Under the pieces are notes generated by a model. That model ran no database searches. It saw nothing but the letters and a program-made list of their open reading frames with translations, and had not been told where the DNA came from. This document shows, one piece after another, positions 44,100 through 53,216 of a DNA stretch of 64,000 nt. Positions within the stretch are counted from its first letter, which is position 1. Each line of letters starts with the position of its first letter. This stretch comes from PWND01 sp964614525 (GTDB lineage Bacteria; Bacteroidota; Bacteroidia; Bacteroidales; UBA7960), in contig CAZTPA010000005.1 in assembly GCA_964614525.1 (NCBI GenBank), forward strand, positions 13,305-77,304, read 5' to 3'. Both the position numbers and the translations under genes were made by a program.

Positions 44100-45560
44100 A
44101 TGGGTATTCAGATATTTTCCAAAATCAGGTTAATGTATGCATTCAGTTTGCTGTTTATTGCATTGAATGCTGTGTTAATAATGTATGACAATTATTGGCT
44201 TTTAGCATTACCCGTGGCTTTGGGTGCTGTATTGCTTTTCTTTTTTCCATTGGACAAACTTTTGTTGCTTATTGTTGCAATTACTCCATTTACTTTTAGA
44301 TATAGTAATGTTGAAATGGGGTTTTCTGTCATACTGCCAACAGAACCTATTATTGCAATAGTGATGTTGCTGTTTTTCCTAAAATTGATTTATGAAAGGG
44401 ATTATGACAGGCCGGTTTTAAAACATCCTTTAACAATTATTATTATTATACAATTGTTGTGGATGCTTTTAACTACTATTACCAGTGAACTACCGCTTGT
44501 TTCTTTTAAGTTTTTTATTTCACGTTTATGGTTTGTCACTATATTTTACTTTTTAACTATAAGATTGTTTAAATCTTATGACAAATTACGGTGGTTCCCA
44601 TGGGTTTATGCTGTGCCATTGGCAATAATTGTAATATATATAACATTTATCCATTCTTTGTCAGGGTTTGAAAGGTTTGCAGGCATTTCCGCTGTAAAAC
44701 CTTTTTTTAATGATCATACTAATTATGGTGCTACACTTGCACTTGTAGCACCAATTTTTGCGATTATGGCATTTTACAAGCCATACAAAAAGATTATCAG
44801 ACGAGTTTCTTTGTTATTATTCCTTTTGTTTGCCATAGGAATTTTGTTTAGCTATTCCAGGGCTTCATGGTTAAGCCTGGCATTAGCATTTGGATTTTTC
44901 CTTGTGTTGGCGCTGAGGATTAATTTTAAATTGCTTTTGGTTGCAGCTGCTATAGCTGTTGGGTTTTTCTTTTTATATCAGGAGCAGATTTTAATTAATC
45001 TTGAAAGAAATACCCAGGAGTCTTCCGGTGATTTTTCCGAACATGTACAGTCTATCAGCAATATTACATCAGATGCTTCAAATCTTGAAAGAATAAACCG
45101 TTGGAGGTCTGCTATAAGGATGTATCAGGACAGGCCTGTTTTAGGTTGGGGGCCGGGAACTTATCAGTTTGTGTATGCTCCTTTTCAACTGGCGCAGGAT
45201 TATACTATTATTACTACACACTTTGGTGATTTGGGAAATGCTCACAGTGAATACCTGGGGCCGCTTTCTGAATCAGGAATGCCCGGCATGTTAATAATGT
45301 TTGCCTTGGTTATTGCAATTATATTTACTGCTGTGAAAAATTTCAAACATAATCCACACATGGAATTGCGCTGGCTTTCATTGGGCATACTACTGGGATT
45401 TATTTCTTACTTTACTCACGGATTGTTAAATAACTTTCTTGATACTGATAAGATTTCTGTGCCTTTTTGGAGTTTTGCTGCTATTCTTGTTGCTATTGAT
45501 GTATTCTTTGGTTCGAAAAGCAAAACAGCTATAGATAATAAATCTTCTGAGAAAAATTAA
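44100..45560 (+). CDS. O-antigen ligase / Wzy-type polymerase family protein
   Basis: 486 residues with about 11 membrane helices. A larger outward loop at ~310-390 contains RINRWRSAIRMYQDRPVLGWGPGTY and NAHSEYLGPLSESG, where the His lies at the Wzy_C/WaaL catalytic position. The family joins or polymerises lipid-linked glycans. Neighbouring flippase and Wzz-like genes fit a polymerase somewhat better than a ligase. The C-terminal ~15 residues are polar. Confidence 0.87.
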   Translation: MGIQIFSKIRLMYAFSLLFIALNAVLIMYDNYWLLALPVALGAVLLFFFPLDKLLLLIVAITPFTFRYSNVEMGFSVILPTEPIIAIVMLLFFLKLIYERDYDRPVLKHPLTIIIIIQLLWMLLTTITSELPLVSFKFFISRLWFVTIFYFLTIRLFKSYDKLRWFPWVYAVPLAIIVIYITFIHSLSGFERFAGISAVKPFFNDHTNYGATLALVAPIFAIMAFYKPYKKIIRRVSLLLFLLFAIGILFSYSRASWLSLALAFGFFLVLALRINFKLLLVAAAIAVGFFFLYQEQILINLERNTQESSGDFSEHVQSISNITSDASNLERINRWRSAIRMYQDRPVLGWGPGTYQFVYAPFQLAQDYTIITTHFGDLGNAHSEYLGPLSESGMPGMLIMFALVIAIIFTAVKNFKHNPHMELRWLSLGILLGFISYFTHGLLNNFLDTDKISVPFWSFAAILVAIDVFFGSKSKTAIDNKSSEKN

Positions 45561-45684
45561 GCTTTAATCTTGGTTTTGCTTGAAGATAATAATCTGTTAA
45601 CTTTGCATAAAAGTGTAATCTAAGCTTATTTATAGATTGAAATTTCCTGAAAATGCTCATTTTTATTAATAAAAAAAAGATATA

Positions 45685-46446
45685 ATGATGAATCAAACTA
45701 TTGAAACTCTTTTGAATCATAAAACTATTAGAAATTATAAGTCAGATCCAATAGATGAAAAAACTCTAAACACTATTTTAGAGGCTGGTTTCAGAGCCTC
45801 AACAACCGGTAATATGCAGGTTTATAGCGTTATAGTATCTAAGGATCGTGAGAAACTTAAAGAACTTTGCAAATTGCATTTTAATCAGAAAATGGTTGAG
45901 CAAGCTCCGGTACTTCTCACTTTCTGTGCCGATTTTAATCGTTTTAATAAATGGTGCGAATTAAGAGATGCAGATCCGGGATATGATAACTTCTTGTCGT
46001 TTTATACTGCCTCAATTGATGCACTGCTTGTAGCTCAAAATGTTGCTGTTGCTGCAGAAGCTTTCGGTTTAGGTATTTGTTATCTTGGCACTACCACCTA
46101 CCAGGCAGATAAACTTATCGAATTTTTTGATTTACCGGAAGGTGTTGTGCCGGTTACAACATTAGTTGTGGGATATCCGGCTGAAAATCCTGATAAGGTT
46201 GACAGATTACCTATGGATGCCGTCGTTCATAATGAAAAGTATAAAAATTATTCAGATGAGGATATTGAAAAAGCATATGCTGAAAAAGAAGCTCTGCCTC
46301 TTACAGAAAAACTGATAGAAGAAAACCAACTGAATAATCTTGCTCAAATATTTACAATGAAGCGTTATACTAAAAAGGACAATATACATTTTAGTAAAGT
46401 ATTCCTTGAAGCAATAGAAGATCAGGGCTTTATGAATAATGACTGA
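45685..46446 (+). CDS. FMN-dependent nitroreductase family protein (NfsA/FRP-like)
   Basis: 253 residues. The N-terminus HKTIRNYKSDPIDE carries the R-x-Y phosphate-contact pattern, followed by EAGFRASTTGNMQVYSVIV and AVAAEAFGLGICYLGT, both standard blocks of the family. A C-terminal excursion (~180-250) is longer than in the short nitroreductases and fits NfsA-like enzymes. It uses NAD(P)H to reduce nitroaromatics, quinones or flavins. The first two codons are both ATG. It shares a terminator hairpin with the convergent histidine kinase gene. Confidence 0.9.
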   Translation: MMNQTIETLLNHKTIRNYKSDPIDEKTLNTILEAGFRASTTGNMQVYSVIVSKDREKLKELCKLHFNQKMVEQAPVLLTFCADFNRFNKWCELRDADPGYDNFLSFYTASIDALLVAQNVAVAAEAFGLGICYLGTTTYQADKLIEFFDLPEGVVPVTTLVVGYPAENPDKVDRLPMDAVVHNEKYKNYSDEDIEKAYAEKEALPLTEKLIEENQLNNLAQIFTMKRYTKKDNIHFSKVFLEAIEDQGFMNND

Positions 46447-46477
46447 TAAAATACCTAATCACATCATAATTTATTAG

Positions 46478-46511
46478 AAAACAGGTCTCTTCATTAATAG
46501 AGGCCTGTTTT
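46478..46511. terminator. Bidirectional terminator overlapping the histidine kinase stop codon
   Basis: 13-bp stem with one G-U pair (AAAACAGGTCTCT / AGAGGCCTGTTTT) and an 8-base loop. It lies between convergent genes. The minus-strand kinase stop (46494-46496) lies in the loop, and its last codons (KTGL) form one arm. Confidence 0.85.
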
Positions 46512-49220
46512 TATAAGCATATTATTAAAATCGGTTGAACTTACAGGCTTAGTCATATACTCATCTAAGCCCAAACTCATATACTTTTCCCTGTCACCTT
46601 CAAAGGCATTGGCACTTAAACCAATTATTGGAGGAGTATTGGCAAATTTTTGTTTAAGCATCTGTGTCGCTTTAACTCCATCCATTTCCGGCATTTGAAT
46701 GTCCATGATTATAAGGTCATACTTTTCCGGCTTAAATATATTTAATGCTTCGCTGCCATTATTTGCTACCTCAACTGTGTGACCCATTGATTTGAACAAG
46801 CTGGCAATAACTTTTTGATTTGTAATTTTATCTTCAACAAGTAATATTTTTAATTTCTTTGTTGAAATTGGCATGTCCTGATTCAAATCAGTTGTGCCGG
46901 AAGAGAGTTCTTCTTTTGATATACGTTTTGCATTAAAAGTAAACCAAAATTTACTTCCAACATTTTCTTTGCTCTCAACTCCTATATTTCCTCCCAGCAT
47001 TTCTGAAAGTTCTTTACATATAGAAAGGCCAAGCCCTGTGCCTTCAAAAATTCTTGATTCATCTTTTTCTAATTGTGCAAAAGGTTTAAAAAGTAATTTC
47101 TGGTCCTCTTTACTAATTCCAATGCCGCTATCTTCAATTTCAACCCTTATGGGGATTAGACTATTATCATACTCAAGACCTGTTTTGCTCAAACTTATAT
47201 TAACCTTTATATACCCTTCATTAGTAAATTTTACAGCATTAGATATAAGATTGTTTATGATTTGGATAACTCTTTGTTGATCTGCTTTAATATATTCAGG
47301 AACATCTTCATTGATGTTAGCTTCAAAACTAATATCTTTATTACAAATAGATGAGAATAAATTCTCAGCAGTTGTAGCTATTACCTTAGTTTTAAAAACT
47401 ACAGGTTTTAATTGAACTTGTCCTGATTCAATTTTTGAATAATCCAGAATTAAATTAATAATTTCTTTTAGATTATTACTAGCCTGTTTTAGAGTGTCCA
47501 AATAATTCTGTTGAGTATCATCAAGATTAGTTTTTAGTAATAGTTCTATGAAGCCCATAACTCCGGTAAGTGGAGTTCTGATTTCATGACTCATATTTGC
47601 AAGGAATTTTTGTTTAAACTCAGCAGCTTGTTTTGTTATAGCCAATTCATTTTCAAGTTTTTGAGCTTTTTTCAAATCTGTTACATCCCTCATAATACCC
47701 AAAACAAGAGCTTCATCAGTAATTACCAGGGCAGTATTACTAACCTGGACATCTTTAATGCTGCCTGATTTCGTAATTATTTGAAAGTCGACAATGTTTG
47801 TTACTTTCTTGCCTGATTTTCTGTCCTTATATCGTTCTTCTATGATATTAGTGGAATCCTCAGTTAGTAATGTATTAATATCAAACAAACCTGATTCAAG
47901 TTCTTTTTTATCATAGCCGGTAATTTCACAAAAACGATCATTTACATATTGAAATCTTTTACCATGAAGCATATATATTCCGTCAAAAGCATTTTCCAAA
48001 AGACTTTTGTATCTTTTTTCTGAAGTATGAAGTTTTTCCTGGGCTAATTTTTTTTCAGTTATGTCTTCATATGTTCCCAGAACACCAATGATTTTTCCGT
48101 TATTATCCCTTAAAGGTATTTTAGACGTATTCAGCCATATAGTATTTCCTTCAGGGGTAGTTTGAGGTTCTTCAAAATTTAGCTTAGGTTTCCCGCTCTC
48201 TATTATATAGCTGTCATCTCTTGTATATCTATCAGCTTGATTAATCCATCTTAGTTCGTAGTCGGTTTTTCCAATTATGTCATCAGGATTATTTTCTCCC
48301 GCATCCTTTGCAAAATGCTGATTACATCCTAAATATTTTCCATTAAGATCTTTCCAGAATACTCTTACAGGGATTGTATTAAGAATATTGTTTAACATCA
48401 GCTTTGATTCTATTAATTCCTGTTCGGAGCGCTTTCTTTCTGTGATATCAAAAAAACTCACCAGGCTGGCCCATACTTTATCGTTCTCATCTTTAACAGG
48501 ATCGCCAAAAACTTCCAACAAAACTTGTTTATCATCTGGCCGCTGCACAAGCATGTCATCTACATGGCTGGAAATGCCTGACATACCCATTATTATCGGG
48601 AGTTCGGTTAATGGATATGGTTTTTTGGTTTTATACTTGAACGCTTTATATTCCTGTGCAAGATTTGTTTTATTTACTTCCGGCAAAACACCTCTTCCTA
48701 ATATATCAATAGCTGCATCATTTGCAATTATGGGTTTTCCCGAAGGTGCTTCAACCATATATATGCCTATAGGAATCGTTTTTAGCATTGTATTGAAAAG
48801 ACTATTTTGCCTTTTTAAAGCTTCTTCGCTTTTCTTCAATGCATCATCTGTTTTTTTTCGTTTTGAAATATCCGAAAAAACAAAAGCAAAATATGATTTT
48901 TCTAAAGAAAATGCATTAATCAGAAAATATTTATTAAATGGTTCAAAATAACTCTCAAATTCAGCTACTCCCTTTTCTATAATATCCTTTCCAACTTGTT
49001 TGATTAATCCTTCAATGTTTGGTGGTAAATTCGGAAAAATATCCGAGAATTTCTTATTTATTACCTGCTTTGCTTTAAGTCCTGTAATCTTTTCAAAGGC
49101 AGAATTTACTTCTAAGTATTCAAAGTCAATTGCTTGTCCATCCTCATCGAAAATAATCTTGTTATAGGAATATCCCAATGGAAAATTTGTTATAAGTGCT
49201 TTATAAAGATGCTTTTCCAT
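46494..49220 (-). CDS. Soluble hybrid sensor histidine kinase with four PAS domains and a receiver
   Basis: 908 residues and no membrane helix. PAS-type sensor modules lie at about 13-120, 138-262, 272-392 and 402-518, each closing with a FxDIT/DVT-like segment. The dimerisation domain has His545 in MSHEIRTP. The ATPase has the N-box NLISNAVKFTNEG (~657-669), G1 DSGIGIS and G2 GTGLGLS. A receiver (~790-905) has Asp840 in LIIMDIQMPEMDG. The enzyme senses a cytoplasmic cue, probably redox or a small ligand, and relays phosphate internally. No response regulator or Hpt gene is adjacent, so its output is unknown. Confidence 0.95.
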   Translation of the reverse strand: MEKHLYKALITNFPLGYSYNKIIFDEDGQAIDFEYLEVNSAFEKITGLKAKQVINKKFSDIFPNLPPNIEGLIKQVGKDIIEKGVAEFESYFEPFNKYFLINAFSLEKSYFAFVFSDISKRKKTDDALKKSEEALKRQNSLFNTMLKTIPIGIYMVEAPSGKPIIANDAAIDILGRGVLPEVNKTNLAQEYKAFKYKTKKPYPLTELPIIMGMSGISSHVDDMLVQRPDDKQVLLEVFGDPVKDENDKVWASLVSFFDITERKRSEQELIESKLMLNNILNTIPVRVFWKDLNGKYLGCNQHFAKDAGENNPDDIIGKTDYELRWINQADRYTRDDSYIIESGKPKLNFEEPQTTPEGNTIWLNTSKIPLRDNNGKIIGVLGTYEDITEKKLAQEKLHTSEKRYKSLLENAFDGIYMLHGKRFQYVNDRFCEITGYDKKELESGLFDINTLLTEDSTNIIEERYKDRKSGKKVTNIVDFQIITKSGSIKDVQVSNTALVITDEALVLGIMRDVTDLKKAQKLENELAITKQAAEFKQKFLANMSHEIRTPLTGVMGFIELLLKTNLDDTQQNYLDTLKQASNNLKEIINLILDYSKIESGQVQLKPVVFKTKVIATTAENLFSSICNKDISFEANINEDVPEYIKADQQRVIQIINNLISNAVKFTNEGYIKVNISLSKTGLEYDNSLIPIRVEIEDSGIGISKEDQKLLFKPFAQLEKDESRIFEGTGLGLSICKELSEMLGGNIGVESKENVGSKFWFTFNAKRISKEELSSGTTDLNQDMPISTKKLKILLVEDKITNQKVIASLFKSMGHTVEVANNGSEALNIFKPEKYDLIIMDIQMPEMDGVKATQMLKQKFANTPPIIGLSANAFEGDREKYMSLGLDEYMTKPVSSTDFNNMLIKTGLY

Positions 49221-49541
49221 ATAAAAACAGTTTTTAGAGTCTCCGGCGGATAACTTGAATTATATTCAAAATTAAGTAATTTGTTTAAATAATTCTCATC
49301 TTTATAATATAGTAAGATTTTATTAGTCAAAAGCAGCTATAATTTTCCTGTCTTTATACATATAATTTAACCGTATGCCTCAAATTCAAGGGTCATATTA
49401 GTATATCCATATTTCAGATTATTTATTATAAATATTTTTCATTCACAAAATTTTGTCAACAAGTCTTTTGATTATAGCTATTTTATTTGTACATTTAAGC
49501 CACAAACTCAATTTTATCACAAACAATAAAATATTAATCCA
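49221..49541. other. Divergent promoter region between the histidine kinase and the Usp gene
   Basis: 321 AT-rich bases. On the minus strand a TAATTTTG box (49267-49274) suits the kinase gene. No clear -33 element, hairpin or small gene is visible on either strand. Confidence 0.4.
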
Positions 49542-50657
49542 ATGGAAGAAAAACTAATAACTATCGCTACAGAGCATTATACTGCTGCAGAAATTTTAAA
49601 GGCTCGTTTTGAAGATGCCGGGATAAAATGCGTATTACAACATGTGAATCTCTTACAAGGTGCTGTTTCCGAAGGAGTACAGATACAAATAAAAGCTACT
49701 GATGTTCAGAAAGCTTTGAGACTTATGACAGAGTGGAAGCTTGCACAGGAAAAAGTCGAACAGAAACTTACCGGAAAAATAAGGCGTATATTAGTGCCGG
49801 TAGATTTTTCAAAATATTCAAAAAATGCTTGTATTTATGCTCTTAACCTTGCTAAAAAGTATAATGCCGATATAAAAATATTGCATGTTTATTATGCTCC
49901 TATTGTTGATTTAGTCCCAATTACAGATGCCTATAGCATTCAGGTTGATATGGACATAAATCTGCGCGAACTAGAAACAAATGCGCGAAAACAACTTGTT
50001 GATTTTGTTAAGGATATTAAGCAAATAGCTAAGGATAAAGGCTTTGACAGTGTTAAAATTGCTTATGCTCTGCGTGAAGGTATTGTAGAAGATCAAATAA
50101 TTCAAGCTGCCAATGATTTTAAACCCGGTATTGTTGTTATCGGAACCAAAGGAGAGGGTGAGAAACAAACTGATATTATCGGAAGTGTTGCATATAGGGT
50201 AATATCCAAAAGCAGAATTCCTGTTTTGGCAATTCCGGAGAGTTCATATTATGATATCAGTAAAGAAAAGGATTTAAAAAGTGTTGTCTATATTACTGAT
50301 TTTGATAATAGTGATTTTGTTGCTATTAGAAGATTATTGGGGATAATCTCTGCTTTTAATGTTAAACTCCATTGTTTGCATATATCCAAAGATTCATTAA
50401 ATACTCTGGATTCAGTTAAAATGGATAATCTTAAAGACTATTTTAAAGAAATAAATCCTAAAATTAAAGTAGAGTGTCATATGTTATCAGAGGATGATAA
50501 ATTAAAGGCAATAGAGGAGTTTTATAAAGAAAAAAACATAAACCTTCTGGCAATGGCTAATAAAAGAAGGGGATTGATTACACGTTTATTTAGTACTGAT
50601 TTGACTAAAAAGATAATTCAGGAAAGTAATATTCCACTTTTATCTTTCAAAGTATAA
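49542..50657 (+). CDS. Universal stress protein with N-terminal DUF2007 and two Usp domains
   Basis: 371 residues. Residues ~1-68 match DUF2007 (EKLITIATEHYTAAEILKA then a short alpha-beta unit), a module found on putative signal proteins. The first Usp domain (~80-235) opens RRILVPVDFSKYSKNA and carries the ATP-binding pattern G-x2-G-x9-G-S (GTKGEGEKQTDIIGS). The second Usp domain (~245-371) is degenerate and lacks that pattern. Usp proteins bind ATP and help survival in stress or stationary phase. The gene is transcribed alone, divergent from the histidine kinase. Confidence 0.88.
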   Translation: MEEKLITIATEHYTAAEILKARFEDAGIKCVLQHVNLLQGAVSEGVQIQIKATDVQKALRLMTEWKLAQEKVEQKLTGKIRRILVPVDFSKYSKNACIYALNLAKKYNADIKILHVYYAPIVDLVPITDAYSIQVDMDINLRELETNARKQLVDFVKDIKQIAKDKGFDSVKIAYALREGIVEDQIIQAANDFKPGIVVIGTKGEGEKQTDIIGSVAYRVISKSRIPVLAIPESSYYDISKEKDLKSVVYITDFDNSDFVAIRRLLGIISAFNVKLHCLHISKDSLNTLDSVKMDNLKDYFKEINPKIKVECHMLSEDDKLKAIEEFYKEKNINLLAMANKRRGLITRLFSTDLTKKIIQESNIPLLSFKV

Positions 50658-50837
50658 CTAATTTTATAAATATGCTGTTAAATAGCAATTATAGTTTTAT
50701 TAATTAATGAAATTGTATTATTTATTTACTAATTTTGCATTCTTAATAATTACATGAGTGTGTTTTTATTCTCAGTAAAAATATCATGTAATTGTGAAGT
50801 AATTAAATTTCTTATTAATATATAAAATTATTATTCT

Positions 50838-51344
50838 ATGAAAAAAGCAATTATACTTTTATTTGTATTGCCTTTCTTTATTGAGGCAGCATCAGCACAA
50901 GGAAATGACGAGTTTTCCAAAGGTAATCATGTAATAAATTTGGGAGTTGGAATTGGCACTTATCGGAGCTTTCCGGTTACAGCTTCTTATGAAGTTGGCA
51001 TAATTGACGGAATCGCTGATAAAGGTTCAATAGGCATTGGTGGTATTTTTGGTTTTAGAACATATACATATGGTACTGTTTTGGGTGTAACAACAACATC
51101 AACAAGTTTGGTGTTTGGACTTAGAGCAGCATTCCATTATAATTTTGTAGAGAACCTTGATACCTACGCAGGTTTTATTACTGCTTATAGTTATTACACA
51201 AGTGACAGTTCATTAAATCCAAGTGCATTTGTTCCGGGATTTTTTGTAGGAGCAAGGTATTACTTTAATCCTACATTTGGTGTGATGGCAGAAGCCGGTT
51301 ATGGTTTGTCCACTTTAAATGTTGGTGTCGCATTCAGATTTTAA
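50838..51344 (+). CDS. Small outer-membrane beta-barrel protein
   Basis: 168 residues: signal peptide (~1-20, ending ASAQ), then about eight amphipathic beta-strands and an aromatic C-terminal residue (VAFRF). This suits an eight-stranded barrel of the OmpA/OmpW size class. No specific family motif is visible. It is monocistronic, ended by a hairpin with a T-run. Confidence 0.8.
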   Translation: MKKAIILLFVLPFFIEAASAQGNDEFSKGNHVINLGVGIGTYRSFPVTASYEVGIIDGIADKGSIGIGGIFGFRTYTYGTVLGVTTTSTSLVFGLRAAFHYNFVENLDTYAGFITAYSYYTSDSSLNPSAFVPGFFVGARYYFNPTFGVMAEAGYGLSTLNVGVAFRF

Positions 51345-51362
51345 TATTAAATTTTTATAGAG

Positions 51363-51395
51363 AAGCCCTGGTTGTTTTGCAATCAGGGTTTTTTT
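51363..51395 (+). terminator. Rho-independent terminator of the small beta-barrel gene
   Basis: Stem of 9-12 bp with one G-U pair (CCCTGGTTG / CAATCAGGG), a 5-base loop and seven Ts, 19 bases after the stop. Confidence 0.9.
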
Positions 51396-51463
51396 ATGCT
51401 TAAGACTTATGTTTTTTATCCAATATATATATGTGATTTTATTTTAATTTTGTTAAAAAAGCA

Positions 51464-53098
51464 ATGGTTGGATATAAAAGCAATTTTCTGGTAATAATTC
51501 TTATAGCTTTTCTGCTAGGTTCTTGCAGCAATTTTGAAGAGAACACTGATGGATTAAGTGTTTTCAAATATAATGAAGCATCTAATATTACATCTTTAGA
51601 TCCGGCGTTTGCCCGCAATCAAGCTAATATTTGGGTCACCTCGCAATTGTTTAACAGCCTGGTTGAACTGGACGAGGATTTGAAAATTAAACCTGCTATT
51701 GCTAATAGTTGGGAAATATCCGATGACGGTCTTACTTACGTTTTTTATCTTAAAGACAATGTTTTTTTTCACGATAATAAATGCTTTGAAAATGGGAAAG
51801 GCAGAAAGCTCATAGCATCAGATTTTGTTTACAGCTTTTCAAGGTTGAACGATCCACATTTAAATTCACCCGGCTCATGGGTTATGAATCAGATTGAAAA
51901 AACTCCTGAAGGAAAACTAAATATAGAAGCTCCAAATGATACTGTGCTGATTATTAATTTGTCAGAAGCATTTCCTCCTATGCTAGGCTTACTTAGTATG
52001 CAATATTGTGCAGCTGTTCCTCACGAAGCTATTGAAGAATATGGTTTAGAATTCAGGAAAAATCCTGTAGGAACCGGCCCTTTTTATTTTAAGTATTGGA
52101 AAGAAGGAGTGAAGCTGGTTTTTAGAAAAAACGAAAACTATTTTCAATATGAAGGCGATGAGCGTTTGCCTTATCTGGATGCTGTTGCAATTACGTTTAT
52201 TATTGACCGACAGTCTGCTTTTTTGGAATTTATAAAAGGAAATATTGATTTTTTATCAGGACTTGATGCCAGTTATAAGGATGAGCTGCTCACACCTGAT
52301 GGTAATTTGAGAGAAAAATATCAAGGCCGGATTAAAATGATATCAAAACCTTTTTTAAATACAGAATATTTTGGATTTTTTCTGGGTGATGATGATAGCC
52401 AAATATTGAATAATAAAAAGTTGAGACAGGCTATTAATTATGGTTTCGACAGAAAAAAGATGATAACATTTCTAAGAAATAATATTGGAATACCTGCCCA
52501 TGCAGGTTTTGTGCCGGTGGGAATGCCCGGTTTTTCGGAAAATAAAGGCGGATATTATTATGATCCTGATAAAGCCGCTGCACTGCTTAGTGAAGCCGGT
52601 TATCCTTATGGGCAAGGTTTGCCTGATATTACATTAATGACAAATTCAATGTATGTAGATATTTCTCAATACTTGCAGCATGAGTTATCGCGCATTGGTA
52701 TAAAATTACAAATTGAAGTTTTGCCGCCTGCAACTCTCAGGGAAATGATGGCAAATGGTTCTGCACCATTTTTTAGAGGCTCATGGATAGCGGATTATCC
52801 TGATGCTGAGAATTATTTAGCTTTATTTTACAGTAAAAATAAAGCACCTATTGGCCCAAATTATACTCATTTTCAAGATGAGGAGTTTGATCGTCTTTTT
52901 GAAAAATCACGATCTGTTATTGATGATAATTTAAGGTTTGAATTGTACAGACAAATGGATAGTATAATCATTTCTGAAGCACCGGTTGTTTTTTTGTTTT
53001 ATGATGAATCGGTTAGGTTTGTCAGAAATAATGTTCGTAATATGAACAATAACGCTTTGAATCATTTGGATTTAAGAAGAGTTTGGATAGAAGAATAG
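51464..53098 (+). CDS. Oligopeptide-type ABC transporter substrate-binding lipoprotein
   Basis: 544 residues. The leader ends in the lipobox L-G-S-C21, so the mature protein is a lipoprotein. The SBP family 5 fold is shown by NITSLDPAFARNQANIWV near the N-terminus, AIANSWEISDDGLTYVFYL, NPVGTGPFYFKYW and the C-terminal QMDSIIISEAPVVFLFYD. It binds short peptides or similar ligands for uptake. Its permease and ATPase genes are not beside it, a common arrangement in Bacteroidota. Confidence 0.92.
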   Translation: MVGYKSNFLVIILIAFLLGSCSNFEENTDGLSVFKYNEASNITSLDPAFARNQANIWVTSQLFNSLVELDEDLKIKPAIANSWEISDDGLTYVFYLKDNVFFHDNKCFENGKGRKLIASDFVYSFSRLNDPHLNSPGSWVMNQIEKTPEGKLNIEAPNDTVLIINLSEAFPPMLGLLSMQYCAAVPHEAIEEYGLEFRKNPVGTGPFYFKYWKEGVKLVFRKNENYFQYEGDERLPYLDAVAITFIIDRQSAFLEFIKGNIDFLSGLDASYKDELLTPDGNLREKYQGRIKMISKPFLNTEYFGFFLGDDDSQILNNKKLRQAINYGFDRKKMITFLRNNIGIPAHAGFVPVGMPGFSENKGGYYYDPDKAAALLSEAGYPYGQGLPDITLMTNSMYVDISQYLQHELSRIGIKLQIEVLPPATLREMMANGSAPFFRGSWIADYPDAENYLALFYSKNKAPIGPNYTHFQDEEFDRLFEKSRSVIDDNLRFELYRQMDSIIISEAPVVFLFYDESVRFVRNNVRNMNNNALNHLDLRRVWIEE

Positions 53099-53134
53099 AA
53101 AAAAAAACTGCATATTTCAAGTTTATCTGTAAAC

Positions 53135-53169
53135 AAAAAAGAGATGCACTATAAACACATCTCTTTTTT
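53135..53169 (+). terminator. Terminator after the substrate-binding protein gene
   Basis: Perfect 12-bp stem (AAAAAAGAGATG / CATCTCTTTTTT) with an 11-base loop, between convergent genes. It probably also stops ygeW transcription. Confidence 0.85.
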
Positions 53170-53216
53170 ATTATTTAAACTCTAAATAGGAGTTGATTCC
53201 TGCCTCTTTATGTTTG

